Source: Lunatibacter salilacus
GTDB lineage: Bacteria > Bacteroidota > Bacteroidia > Cytophagales > Cyclobacteriaceae
Assembly (NCBI RefSeq): GCF_009797935.1
Contig: NZ_VOLC01000024.1
Span: forward strand, 1 to 64,000
Direction: 5' to 3'
DNA length: 64,000 nt
Below, piece by piece: positions 1-7,820 of the stretch. Made by a program: the position numbers and the translations under genes. Positions within the stretch are counted from its first letter, which is position 1; each line of letters opens with the position of its first letter. The notes beneath the pieces are model-generated. The model searched no databases. It saw only the letters and a program-made list of their open reading frames with translations, and had not been told where the DNA came from.

Positions 1-240
1 GCGGCGGGCGCAACGGTTTTCACGCGGCGGGCGCAGCGATTTGTTTCACGCGGCGATCGCAACGGTTTGTTTCACGCAGCGGGCGCAACGGTTTTCACGC
101 GGCGGGCGCAGCGATTTGTTTCACGCGGCGGGCGCAACGGTTTTCACGCGGCGGGCGCAACGATTTGTTTCACGCGGCGATCGCAACGGTTTTCACGCGG
201 CGGGCGCAAAGGTTTTTAGGCAGCGACCGCAGTGTTTATT
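1..240. repeat. GC-rich composite tandem repeat (23/26-bp units)
   Basis: Nine consecutive units begin at 1, 24, 50, 76, 99, 125, 148, 174 and 197, followed by a degenerate tenth near 220-240. Each unit has the core GCGGCGGGCGCAACG (variants GCGGCGATCGC and GCAGCGG) followed by either GTTTTCAC (23-bp unit) or ATTTGTTTCAC (26-bp unit). The two lengths mostly alternate, giving a 49-bp higher-order period. There are no unique spacers, so this is not a CRISPR array. The array probably continues left of the window. The open frame across 41-253 is a by-product of the repeat and I do not call it a gene. Confidence 0.9.
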
Positions 241-338
241 TTTGAAACGGTAGGTCATTCATGTCAAATTTATTAAACTTTTAATTATGCTTTCTTTAAA
301 AACTATTCTACAACAAAGCTTTTTATAAAAACCATTTT

Positions 339-1275
339 ATGAAATGGCTGATTCGGAAATCTGAGCGTAAAGCACAGTCCGTCAAAGAAAAGAAGGTACC
401 TCTATGAGCGAATTAATTGGGAGCAAAAGCTAATAATTGTTCTCGGCTACAGGGGTTCAGGCAAAACTACCCTACTTTTACAGCATCTTTCCGCTATCCA
501 GCGAATGGGAATTTATGTAAGCCTTGACGATTTTTATTTCGAAACCCACCGATTAGTAGAATCTGTGGAATCCCTCTATGAGCTGGGCTATCGTGTTTTT
601 CTATTGGATGAAGTTCACCGATATGGGTGGTGGTCAAAAGATCTCAAGCAGCTTTATGATGATTATGAAGATATTCAAATAATTGCGACAGGATCTTCCA
701 TTCTTGATATTTCCAAGGGAAATGCGGACCTATCCAGAAGAGCATCGGTCTATCATCTACACGGCTTGTCTTTCAGGGAATACCTTAATTTTCAGAAGAA
801 TATTAACCTGCCAAAACTGAGTTTGGAAGAGATTTTAAACAAGCATCAAATATTGGCCTCTGAAATTTTGGACACCTTCAATTTTGATTCAGATTTCCAG
901 AATTATATGAGATTTGGCTATTTCCCTTACTTTTTGGAATCAAAAAATGCTTACCATCAAGGGATAAGTTACCTTCAGAAGCCTGAGAAGATTTATCTTC
1001 AAAACCCCAACTTTATTTATGTCTTTTCGCCGGAAATGGCCAATATTGGCAGTGTCCGTGAAACTTTTTTCCTCAATCAACTGAGTGCTGTTCATTCGGT
1101 GACGGCTCCTAAGTTTGGTGACTTTATGGTCGATGATACCTATGTATTTGAGGTAGGCGGAGCTTCCAAAACCACCGATCAGCTCCGGGGAATCCCCCAT
1201 TCATACCTGGCACTTGATATAGAAGGGGGGAGTAATCGGAGAGTACCTCTTTGGTTATTTGGTATGTTGTATTAG
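339..1275 (+). pseudogene. Decayed AAA_14 / DUF4143-type ATPase (frameshift plus internal deletion)
   Basis: The family is ATP-binding proteins with an N-terminal AAA_14 domain and a C-terminal DUF4143 nuclease-like domain, usually about 370-400 residues. A start at 339 reads a short N-terminus that stops at 405-407. The conserved body lies in another frame: YLYERINW at about 400, Walker A GYRGSGKTT at 445-471, Walker B LLDEVH near 601-618, ATGSSILDI, DLSRR and GLSFREYL. A frameshift in the A/G-rich stretch at about 382-396 would join the two. A second lesion lies near 958-970: YHQ runs straight into ISYLQKPEKIYL, whereas relatives carry about 90-100 residues there (helical and winged-helix part). 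The end (RETFFLNQL, FEVGG, PLWLFG) is intact. An internal ATG at 505 opens 256 codons but lacks the P-loop. The two lesions argue for a pseudogene. Confidence 0.75.
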
Positions 1276-1550
1276 GAGAAAACCACAAAATCCTGGATCT
1301 CCTTTTTCAGATTTTAGGGAAGGGAAATTTTGTTAAATTATATTGAATCGTTCACAGCTGCAATTTGACAAATTTATTGAAAAGTCGGTGCAGTTTATTT
1401 TGTTTTACTGGTAATTGATTAATATACCAAACTTCTTTTTTTATGCCCCTTTTTACTGTATTTTTGAGTTTATTGGTGTGTCTTTGATGGTCCTTACTCT
1501 TTCCTTTGTAAGGAATGCTTAAAGACCTAAGTTTGTTAATTTGATTAGGT
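1276..1550. other. Intergenic, no gene recognised
   Basis: AT-rich spacer between the decayed ATPase and the toxin-antitoxin pair. The reverse-strand open frame that covers it continues across the antitoxin and shows no family features. It presumably holds the toxin-antitoxin promoter, but I cannot point to a convincing box. Confidence 0.5.
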
Positions 1551-1763
1551 ATGAGCAGTACCATAATTATCCATACTGAAAACAGGGAACAGGAAAACGC
1601 ACTTAAAGCATTCGCCAAAGCACTTAATATCAAATTTGAAGTAGCTAGAGAAAATCCTTACGCTCCGGAGTTTGTAGACAAAGTTCTAAAAGGGGATAAA
1701 GATTTTGCTGACGGAAAAGGTGTTAAAATATCTTTGGAAGAGTTTAAGGATTTATGCAAATAG
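1551..1763 (+). CDS. Antitoxin, RelB/DUF2683-like
   Basis: A 70-residue protein with the pattern of Bacteroidota DUF2683-type antitoxins: N-terminal strand STIIIHTENREQENALKAF, the segment ALNIKFEV, an NPYAPEFVDKVL segment, and a short acidic C-terminus ending EFKDLCK. It would neutralise the toxin encoded just downstream and probably binds its own promoter, as RelB/YefM antitoxins do. The toxin start at 1754 lies inside this gene, a 10-bp overlap that indicates translational coupling with the antitoxin first. It has no obvious DNA-binding motif that I can point to, so the regulatory role is by analogy. Confidence 0.8.
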   Translation: MSSTIIIHTENREQENALKAFAKALNIKFEVARENPYAPEFVDKVLKGDKDFADGKGVKISLEEFKDLCK

Positions 1764-2011
1764 AGCTTACCCCGGAGGCCAAATCAGATTTAGAATATTG
1801 GAAAAATTTAGGCAAAACGGAAATATTACAAAAGATAGAAAAGCTGCTTGATTCGATATTGGAAAGTCCGTACAAAGGGATTGGTAAGCCTGAACCACTG
1901 AAACACCAATTGGCAGGTAAATGGTCACGTAGAATAAATAAGGAACATAGGTTTGTTTATGCCATTAAGGACAATACACTTTATATTTATTCACTTAAGG
2001 GATATCACTGA
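1754..2011 (+). CDS. Toxin, Txe/YoeB-family mRNA interferase
   Basis: An 85-residue RelE-superfamily toxin. YoeB-type features are visible: N-terminal LTPEAKSDLEYWK, the YKGIGKPEPLKHQLAGKWSRRINKEHRFVYAI core with conserved Glu, Arg and His, and a C-terminal tail ending in Tyr-His, where YoeB carries its catalytic His-Tyr pair. YoeB toxins cut mRNA at the ribosome during translation. It overlaps the antitoxin by 10 bp as a standard type II pair. The length matches the family (about 84-90 residues), so it looks intact. Its position next to a decayed gene and a repeat array fits an accessory spot. Confidence 0.88.
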   Translation: MQIELTPEAKSDLEYWKNLGKTEILQKIEKLLDSILESPYKGIGKPEPLKHQLAGKWSRRINKEHRFVYAIKDNTLYIYSLKGYH

Positions 2012-2315
2012 ACAACTTTTTCTGAATGTTCCACTTGAATGTTTCAGCGTATAGAAAGAAGGCAAAATAATTACTGTTCCCCAGATGAATAAGATTCACG
2101 CAGTGTCCGCAAAGAATTGTATGCGGAGACCGTTTCGACTTATTTGAAAATCGTTTGTACCTTCCACTGCATTAACCCGCTTCCCCTGCGGCAAGAAACC
2201 AATCTAACACTACGAATTCAACGATTTTATTTTCTTCGTGAGATTAATGGATAAATTATTCCTTAGGATTTCAAACCTTCGAGGTCTGGAAGACCTCAAA
2301 GGTTTTTGGGGACAT
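2012..2315. other. Intergenic with one hairpin, no gene recognised
   Basis: About 300 bp between the toxin and the convergent 935-residue protein gene. I see no open frame with family features. The only structure is the inverted repeat at its right end, listed separately. Confidence 0.6.
2273..2306. terminator. Inverted repeat AAACCTT-GAGGTCT / AGACCTC-AAAGGTTT
   Basis: The left arm (AAACCTT then GAGGTCT) pairs with the right arm (AGACCTC then AAGGTTT) around a GGA loop, with one mismatch region where C faces A. It sits about 10 bp past the 3' end of the large minus-strand gene, right for a terminator of that gene and perhaps of the convergent toxin-antitoxin pair. Similar AGACCTC/GAGGTCT hairpins recur between genes in many Bacteroidota, so it may also be a dispersed REP-like repeat; this is from memory. 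Confidence 0.6.
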
Positions 2316-5123
2316 CTAAAAATGCTTCAACTGCAACTCGATCAAATCCTCCCCGGAAATCCACTCGGACATGGTTTGCAGGTTTTCGGTTGCGTAGCGG
2401 TCTAAACCCAAAATCCTAGAAAAACGGACTAGCTCAAGCCAAAGCAAAGGGTCTTTGTTGAACTGGGCGGCATCCTGCAATAAGTTGTATTTATCCAAAC
2501 CTTCCTCCAAGGAAGCCATCCGCTGCAGTAGGATTGGTGTCCAATAAGCATTGCTAGCAGACTGCTGTCCATAAAATCGATTCAACGGAGTTATTACCTC
2601 TGATTCTTCGGGGATGTTTTTAGATCGGAGGGCCTGAATCAGTATATCTATCTCCTCCTGGTTACCAAGTGGTGGATTTACGGTAATCGCTTCAGCAAGG
2701 GCATCCATCTCAGCTTGATCCAGCCAATGGGACTTTCGCAGCAACACCTGATAGGCAAAGAAGCCCTTAAGCGCTGGATCTGATATCCGTTCAAAATCCC
2801 CCCAAAAATCTTTTTTCAGGCTCGGAAGCAATCTAGCCAGTCCCCTGACCAAGTGCAGGGTGTCATTAGGGATTAAATTTCGGTTGTAATCCCAAGTCAT
2901 CCAGTCCGGATAGGAGAGGGAGTATTTTAACGCAATGATTTCGGCCTCTTCAGGCATTCCCCCAAAGTAGAGGATGGGCAGGTGGTCATCGGTAAACTTC
3001 GAAAAGCCCTTTTCCTCAGCACGCACCCAAGACTGGGCGGATTTCTCAAAATCCATCTGTCCCAGAAAAACCAGTGCCTCAAAGGAATGATAAAACCCCG
3101 CACTGTTGGGGAAATTATAGGCTAACCCGTTTAATGTTTTCAGAAGTTCGTTGATCCGGTCGCTCTGATAGTTGCGGACACTTCCTGTCTCCCGAAGTTC
3201 CGCTTCCTCGGAGGGGAGGAAGTTTTGGGCTATAAGACTGTCCAAAAGCACCAAATCTGCATCAATGTCTCCCGTGGCGCGGTTGCTCCATTGGTTGCGC
3301 AGCAACGCTTTGTTTATTAGACTACCCTGACTGATACTGTCTGTCTCCAGAGTAATCGGCGCCTGTTCCCCGGCGAGGTTGTAGCGGGCTAAGGTATTGA
3401 TGGTACCTGCAACGTTTTTAACGGTTGCTTCCGTTCGTTGAGGTAATCGATGTTTGATTTCCAAGCCAATCAGGTTGGCATCACGTATACCGGCATATTT
3501 TTCCATCTGGGAAAGCAGGAGGTGTCCTTCTGTGGCTTGATTAACCCGGCTACTCACTAAGGCCAGGTTGTTTAATAAATATTCGTTGTCAGGGTAATGG
3601 GTCAATCCTTGTTTTAGGTAAAATAACGCTTCGGTCACTTTTCCTACCTTCATCAAATTTGCACTCAGAAGCAAAATATCCGGTACCTGGGGGCGGGTAT
3701 CAAAGCTTCTCATTAGGGTGTTGATCGCCAGGGTAGGTTGCTTTTGATCCAAGGCGATATGGGCTACGGCATTTAGCGCTTTGGGGTTGTTCCGGTATCG
3801 CTCAAAGCTGTTTTCATAAAGGATGCTTGCTTCCCGTGTTCTGTCTGTAGCATAATAATAGTCCGCGGAGAGATGTGTGGATGCCGTTCCGAACTGAACG
3901 CCGACTACTCCATCAGCATAGATGGTTAGAATTAGCATACTCAATAATCCGCCGATCCGCATGTGGAGTAAGGAGAAAAACGGAGGTCGATATAGGATTT
4001 TTTCCACAGCATTGCCGGTATTCATAATACCCAGAAAATTGGTAATCAGGTAAATGAAAAACAATGCGCCAAAACCAAGTTGGCTGTAGATAAACAGGTG
4101 CTGAAGAAAATCAGAAAGTGGGGTGTTGGCTACCAGGTCTGCCCTAAACCAGACCCAAGCCGTGATGGCAAATCCAATTAAAAAAATACCTTCTCCCACC
4201 CACGGGTCTCCGTAAGGTTGGGTGACAGTTCGGATCTTAACCCTTGCTTCCAGATAGGCTAAAACTCCCACTAAGACAAAGAGTATAAAGGTTGGCGGAA
4301 GCGGTAATCCCAAGTCGACCTCGCCCATAAGCCGAAAGAATATAAGAACTATTAAGGCTAAGTATAGCAGGGTGAAAATGGTTAGGTGCCAGGAAATCCG
4401 TAAACCTACTCCCCGGTTCAGTTTGGCCAACATAAGGTAGATGGCCGATATCGCAGTATGGCCGATATATATCAGGAAAATCCCGGCTATAGCGGCCGCC
4501 ATTAAACTTATGTTTTCCGCAAGCAATAGGGTAGGCGCCATCGCACCTGAAAGCCGGATAAGTAGGAAATAGGACAGACCTGAAAAAGCCAGGATTACAA
4601 TGGACCTAAATGTCCAACCCCTAGAATCAAAGAATGTCTGAATTACGACTGCCGGTAATACCAAGCCTACCAATGCGAGGATCATCGCATTGTTGGAGCC
4701 GATGCCGCCGATATTCAATCCGTTTATTCCACTCAGTGTCAGTAGAAAAATCACCACCCCTGTGGCAGCGACAAAGTAGTAACGTTTGAAATCAGTAAAT
4801 AGAATCACCGCCAGACTGAAAAGCATCCAAAGGATACCCCCTGTGAGTTGGGTGAGAAAAGGAAAGAGCCTAGGAGGAAGGGATTCAAAAACTTGAAAAA
4901 GCAGGTAATTCTGCGTTTCAAGTGTAAACGAAGCGAAACCCACGTGGATAGAATCCAACGGGATGTTTACCTTTTCTGCCGTGATTCCTGCCAAGACGGG
5001 CAATCCTGGACTTTCACCTAAAAAGAGCAGGACAATTCCTCCCAAGGCCGCCAAGACTATAAGCAAGCCGGGAAGAAGAATAAAACCAATTAGAAGGATT
5101 TTTTTGTCCAATCGGCCAGCCAT
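2316..5123 (-). CDS. Large polytopic membrane protein with C-terminal TPR-like region
   Basis: A 935-residue protein. The first ~410 residues hold about ten hydrophobic segments (first at about 8-33, last near 395-410). The rest is soluble and helical, with TPR-like repeats clearest at about residues 430-530 (YYYATDRTREASILYENSFERY, NPKALNAVAHIALDQKQ, ALFYLKQGLTHYPDNEYLLNNLA). I know no named family; similar membrane-plus-TPR proteins are common in Cytophagales. The start ATG shares one base with the gatC stop (TAATG), so translation is probably coupled to gatC. The role is unknown. The TPR part could dock other envelope proteins in the cytoplasm or periplasm; its topology cannot be fixed by eye. 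Confidence 0.85.
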   Translation of the reverse strand: MAGRLDKKILLIGFILLPGLLIVLAALGGIVLLFLGESPGLPVLAGITAEKVNIPLDSIHVGFASFTLETQNYLLFQVFESLPPRLFPFLTQLTGGILWMLFSLAVILFTDFKRYYFVAATGVVIFLLTLSGINGLNIGGIGSNNAMILALVGLVLPAVVIQTFFDSRGWTFRSIVILAFSGLSYFLLIRLSGAMAPTLLLAENISLMAAAIAGIFLIYIGHTAISAIYLMLAKLNRGVGLRISWHLTIFTLLYLALIVLIFFRLMGEVDLGLPLPPTFILFVLVGVLAYLEARVKIRTVTQPYGDPWVGEGIFLIGFAITAWVWFRADLVANTPLSDFLQHLFIYSQLGFGALFFIYLITNFLGIMNTGNAVEKILYRPPFFSLLHMRIGGLLSMLILTIYADGVVGVQFGTASTHLSADYYYATDRTREASILYENSFERYRNNPKALNAVAHIALDQKQPTLAINTLMRSFDTRPQVPDILLLSANLMKVGKVTEALFYLKQGLTHYPDNEYLLNNLALVSSRVNQATEGHLLLSQMEKYAGIRDANLIGLEIKHRLPQRTEATVKNVAGTINTLARYNLAGEQAPITLETDSISQGSLINKALLRNQWSNRATGDIDADLVLLDSLIAQNFLPSEEAELRETGSVRNYQSDRINELLKTLNGLAYNFPNSAGFYHSFEALVFLGQMDFEKSAQSWVRAEEKGFSKFTDDHLPILYFGGMPEEAEIIALKYSLSYPDWMTWDYNRNLIPNDTLHLVRGLARLLPSLKKDFWGDFERISDPALKGFFAYQVLLRKSHWLDQAEMDALAEAITVNPPLGNQEEIDILIQALRSKNIPEESEVITPLNRFYGQQSASNAYWTPILLQRMASLEEGLDKYNLLQDAAQFNKDPLLWLELVRFSRILGLDRYATENLQTMSEWISGEDLIELQLKHF

Positions 5124-5410
5124 TATTCCAGTACCTTCGGTACCCTAAAGTAATCAGAATCACGCTGGGGAGCGTTTTTCAGTCCTTTTTCATGATCCAA
5201 GTGGGTACCCACAACGTCCTCCCGCATTACGTTCACTTCGGAGGACATGGTAGTCAGGGGTTCTACTCCATCCGTATTCAATTCGTTCAACTTCTCCACC
5301 CAATTCAAAATCTGGGTCATGTCCTGGGTCATCTTTCCTGCACTTTCTTCATCAAATTCCAAACGGGCCAGGTGTGCGATTTTCTTGAGGGTATTGGTAT
5401 CTAATTTCAT
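5123..5410 (-). CDS. gatC: Asp-tRNA(Asn)/Glu-tRNA(Gln) amidotransferase subunit C
   Basis: A 95-residue GatC. This small subunit wraps around GatA and stabilises the GatCAB complex, which converts misacylated Glu-tRNA(Gln) or Asp-tRNA(Asn) to the correct aminoacyl-tRNA. Recognisable features are the N-terminal helix KKIAHLARLEF, the middle ILNWVEKLNELNTDGVEPL, and the C-terminal LRED-like VMREDVV followed by RDSDYFRVPKVLE. The length is typical. gatA and gatB are not in the window. It is the first gene of a two-gene unit with the large membrane-TPR protein. Confidence 0.95.
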   Translation of the reverse strand: MKLDTNTLKKIAHLARLEFDEESAGKMTQDMTQILNWVEKLNELNTDGVEPLTTMSSEVNVMREDVVGTHLDHEKGLKNAPQRDSDYFRVPKVLE

Positions 5411-5455
5411 AGTTTTTTTTATCAGTAACCGGGTATGAATTCTATCCGGTTTATG

Positions 5456-6223
5456 CTATTCGTTTATACTCGAGGCAGACAGGGCGGTAACCTCAGGGTT
5501 GTCAATCAACAATTGCTCCTGAATAACTTGCCGGCAGCTTTCCTTTACTTCTTCTACCGACTGCGGGTTTATGGAGTTCCAAAAGATAGGCGGATGGATG
5601 ACCATCTTTGCTGTCATATGCTTCAACAAAAACCTGCCGTCGTCGGGCAAAATTAAGTGATTATAGGATAAGGTGATAGGAATTACGGGAATTTGTTTGT
5701 CTTGGGAGATTTTGAAAGCTCCTTCTTTGAACCTACCCAGGAGGGGAGGCTCCGGACTGTTGATGCCTCCCTCGGGAAAGATCACAACACTCGTTCCCTC
5801 ATCCAGAATTTCCTTCGCCCTAAGCATGGATTCACCCCTGCTTTTCAGGCTGTTCCTGTTTACGGCAATATGCAGATTCCGAAACATGTACCCAAAAAGA
5901 GGGACTTTTCCCAAGGAAGCCTTTCCCACAAAGACCAAATCGGCAGGAATCAGTCCCAAGGCGGGGATATCCAAATAGGAGAAATGGTTGGATACAATTA
6001 CAAATGGACCTTCCTGGTTTACCAGTTGTTCCAAGTTTTCAATTTTGACACGGATAAGCAGCAGTCCAAAAAACAGCTTGGACCATATTCGGTTCATTTT
6101 CCTTCCATACCGTTTTAAGCCGGGGATTTCTATCGTCAGGGAAAATATCGGAAGTAGTAAAAGGAACACAGCGAAAAAAATCACCGTACCGTACAAGGAA
6201 TATATCCTCTTCCATACATTCAT
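5456..6223 (-). CDS. plsC: 1-acyl-sn-glycerol-3-phosphate acyltransferase (PlsC-type)
   Basis: A 255-residue inner-membrane enzyme that transfers an acyl chain to the sn-2 position of lysophosphatidic acid to make phosphatidic acid. It has an N-terminal hydrophobic segment (about 10-30), the catalytic H-x4-D motif in SNHFSYLDIP near residue 78, the substrate-binding FPEGG motif near residue 150, and PVIPITLSYN. Length is typical. Acyltransferases of this family also make ornithine lipids and similar products, so the exact substrate is inferred. It lies 45 bp upstream of gatC on the same strand and may be co-transcribed with it. Confidence 0.9.
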   Translation of the reverse strand: MNVWKRIYSLYGTVIFFAVFLLLLPIFSLTIEIPGLKRYGRKMNRIWSKLFFGLLLIRVKIENLEQLVNQEGPFVIVSNHFSYLDIPALGLIPADLVFVGKASLGKVPLFGYMFRNLHIAVNRNSLKSRGESMLRAKEILDEGTSVVIFPEGGINSPEPPLLGRFKEGAFKISQDKQIPVIPITLSYNHLILPDDGRFLLKHMTAKMVIHPPIFWNSINPQSVEEVKESCRQVIQEQLLIDNPEVTALSASSINE

Positions 6224-6322
6224 TAATAGGCAGTTTTAACAGTTTACCCTATCCCAATCTCTGGTGCACTTGTACACGAAATTGATTATCGGAAATGAAA
6301 TTAATAAAAGAACCACTAAATC

Positions 6323-7684
6323 TTATACTTTTTTTACTTTTAAAGAGGTTCCCTCGGCACTGATGATCTTCACTTTCTCTCCCCGGTCGATAAATTCCCC
6401 CCTGGAGTAGGCGTCGTACATCTCATCATCAACCAATATTTTTCCGCTTGGCATCAGTCGGGTATGGGCTACGCCTTCCTTGCCTATCATGTCGTCGCTA
6501 TAGGAAGTGGAGGTATATCCCTCATTGCTTTGTTGGGTAGTAGCCAACGATATACTGCTAAAGGCTTTCCACTCATTGACTTTCGGCGTCAGCGTAAATA
6601 TCAAGACCGTGGCCAAAATGGCTGAAAGGATTACGGTAAGCAAGGCAGAAAACAATTTCCCTGAGGCTACAAAGGTGAAGTCAAAGGCATCGTTTGGAAC
6701 CATACCGAGGGTGAGCCCGGCAAGGATACCCACTATTCCCAGTATGCCAAAAACTCCAAATCCCGGAAGTACGAAAATCTCCACCAGTAAAAATACCACC
6801 CCAACAATAAACACAGCAACCTCCCAGTTGGTGGCTAAACCTGTCAGGTAATAGGGGATAAAATACAAGATGATGGCGATAACACTTGCCAGCAGCGGAA
6901 AGCCAATCCCGGGGGTTTGCAGTTCAAAATAAATACCCGCAAAAATAATCAAAATCAAAAACCCACTAACTACCGGGTTTAGAAACAAGGCAATAACATC
7001 CTCAATGGCAGAGGGTTCGTAATAGACGATTGTATAGTCAGACTTGTCTTGTAGCGCAAGCAGGTCATCTATAGAGGATGCCTGACCTTCGCAAAAGTTA
7101 TTTGCGATGGCCTCTGAGACCGTAAAGGTTATCACTTCCCCAGCTTTACTAACGCCTTCTACCTCCAGCCTTTCATCCACCATGGCTTCGGCGATTTTGG
7201 GATCCCGTCCCCTAGCTTCTGCGGTGGAACGCATCATAGAGCGCATATAGGATTGATACTTGTCCGGGGCGGCCTCTCCCGAATCCCCCATTACCACCGT
7301 TGCCGCACCTATGCTGGCTCCGGGAGCCATATATATGCTGTCACAGGCGATGGAGATCAATGCTCCGGCAGAGGCGGCATCTTTGTCAATGAAGGAATAG
7401 ATGGGAATCTTGGATTCCAATATCATGGTCCGTATATCATCGGCATCATTGACCGCACCTCCGTAAGTGTCCATATGGATGATGATAAGATCTGCCTCGA
7501 TTCGTTTCGCCTCTTCGAGGGCAAGGCGAACTTTTCGGTTCATCCTTGGGTCGATGTCACTTTTCACTTCAAAGACAAAAACAGTTTTTTCTTTTTCTTG
7601 CTCTACCACTTCATCGTCAGTTTGACCGAAAGCACTGGCTAGGAAGAGAATGAAAAATAAACAAATAAGCGGAAGTCTTCTCAT
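6323..7684 (-). CDS. NfeD-family membrane-bound serine protease
   Basis: A 453-residue protein of the long NfeD class. A signal peptide ends near residue 20 (LASAFGQ). A ClpP-like periplasmic protease domain covers about 30-210, with MDTYGGAV as the oxyanion region, the nucleophile Ser in DKDAASAGALIS near residue 106, and the catalytic-lysine region downstream. Four to five membrane segments lie between about 235 and 360 (PGIGF and LPGFGVFGILG between them). A C-terminal OB-fold NfeD domain follows (GKEGVAHTRLMPSGKILVDD, GEFIDRGEKVKII). Relatives act with stomatin/SPFH partners in membrane quality control; no SPFH gene is visible here. It is transcribed divergently from the LysM gene. Confidence 0.92.
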   Translation of the reverse strand: MRRLPLICLFFILFLASAFGQTDDEVVEQEKEKTVFVFEVKSDIDPRMNRKVRLALEEAKRIEADLIIIHMDTYGGAVNDADDIRTMILESKIPIYSFIDKDAASAGALISIACDSIYMAPGASIGAATVVMGDSGEAAPDKYQSYMRSMMRSTAEARGRDPKIAEAMVDERLEVEGVSKAGEVITFTVSEAIANNFCEGQASSIDDLLALQDKSDYTIVYYEPSAIEDVIALFLNPVVSGFLILIIFAGIYFELQTPGIGFPLLASVIAIILYFIPYYLTGLATNWEVAVFIVGVVFLLVEIFVLPGFGVFGILGIVGILAGLTLGMVPNDAFDFTFVASGKLFSALLTVILSAILATVLIFTLTPKVNEWKAFSSISLATTQQSNEGYTSTSYSDDMIGKEGVAHTRLMPSGKILVDDEMYDAYSRGEFIDRGEKVKIISAEGTSLKVKKV

Positions 7685-7820
7685 TGATGAATCATTTAGG
7701 GCTGAATATACTGATTAAATGTTTTAATCCCTTAAATGGTTTACCTTGAAGTTGGATTTGATAAAATAAATTTGAAATTTGCATGAGCATCGGACGTTTA
7801 GATGTAAAAGAAATAGTAAA

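Noticed and set aside
1-240. CRISPR array
   Set aside because: Units are directly contiguous with no unique spacers, and no cas genes are nearby.
41-253. Repeat-derived 70-codon open frame
   Set aside because: The protein consists only of translated repeat units with no start signal or family features; it is a product of the repeat's length pattern.
940-1200. Minus-strand frame over the decayed ATPase
   Set aside because: Fully antisense to recognisable DUF4143 sequence; no family features.
5192-5438. Plus-strand frames antisense to gatC
   Set aside because: Gene gatC is clear on the other strand, so these are shadows.
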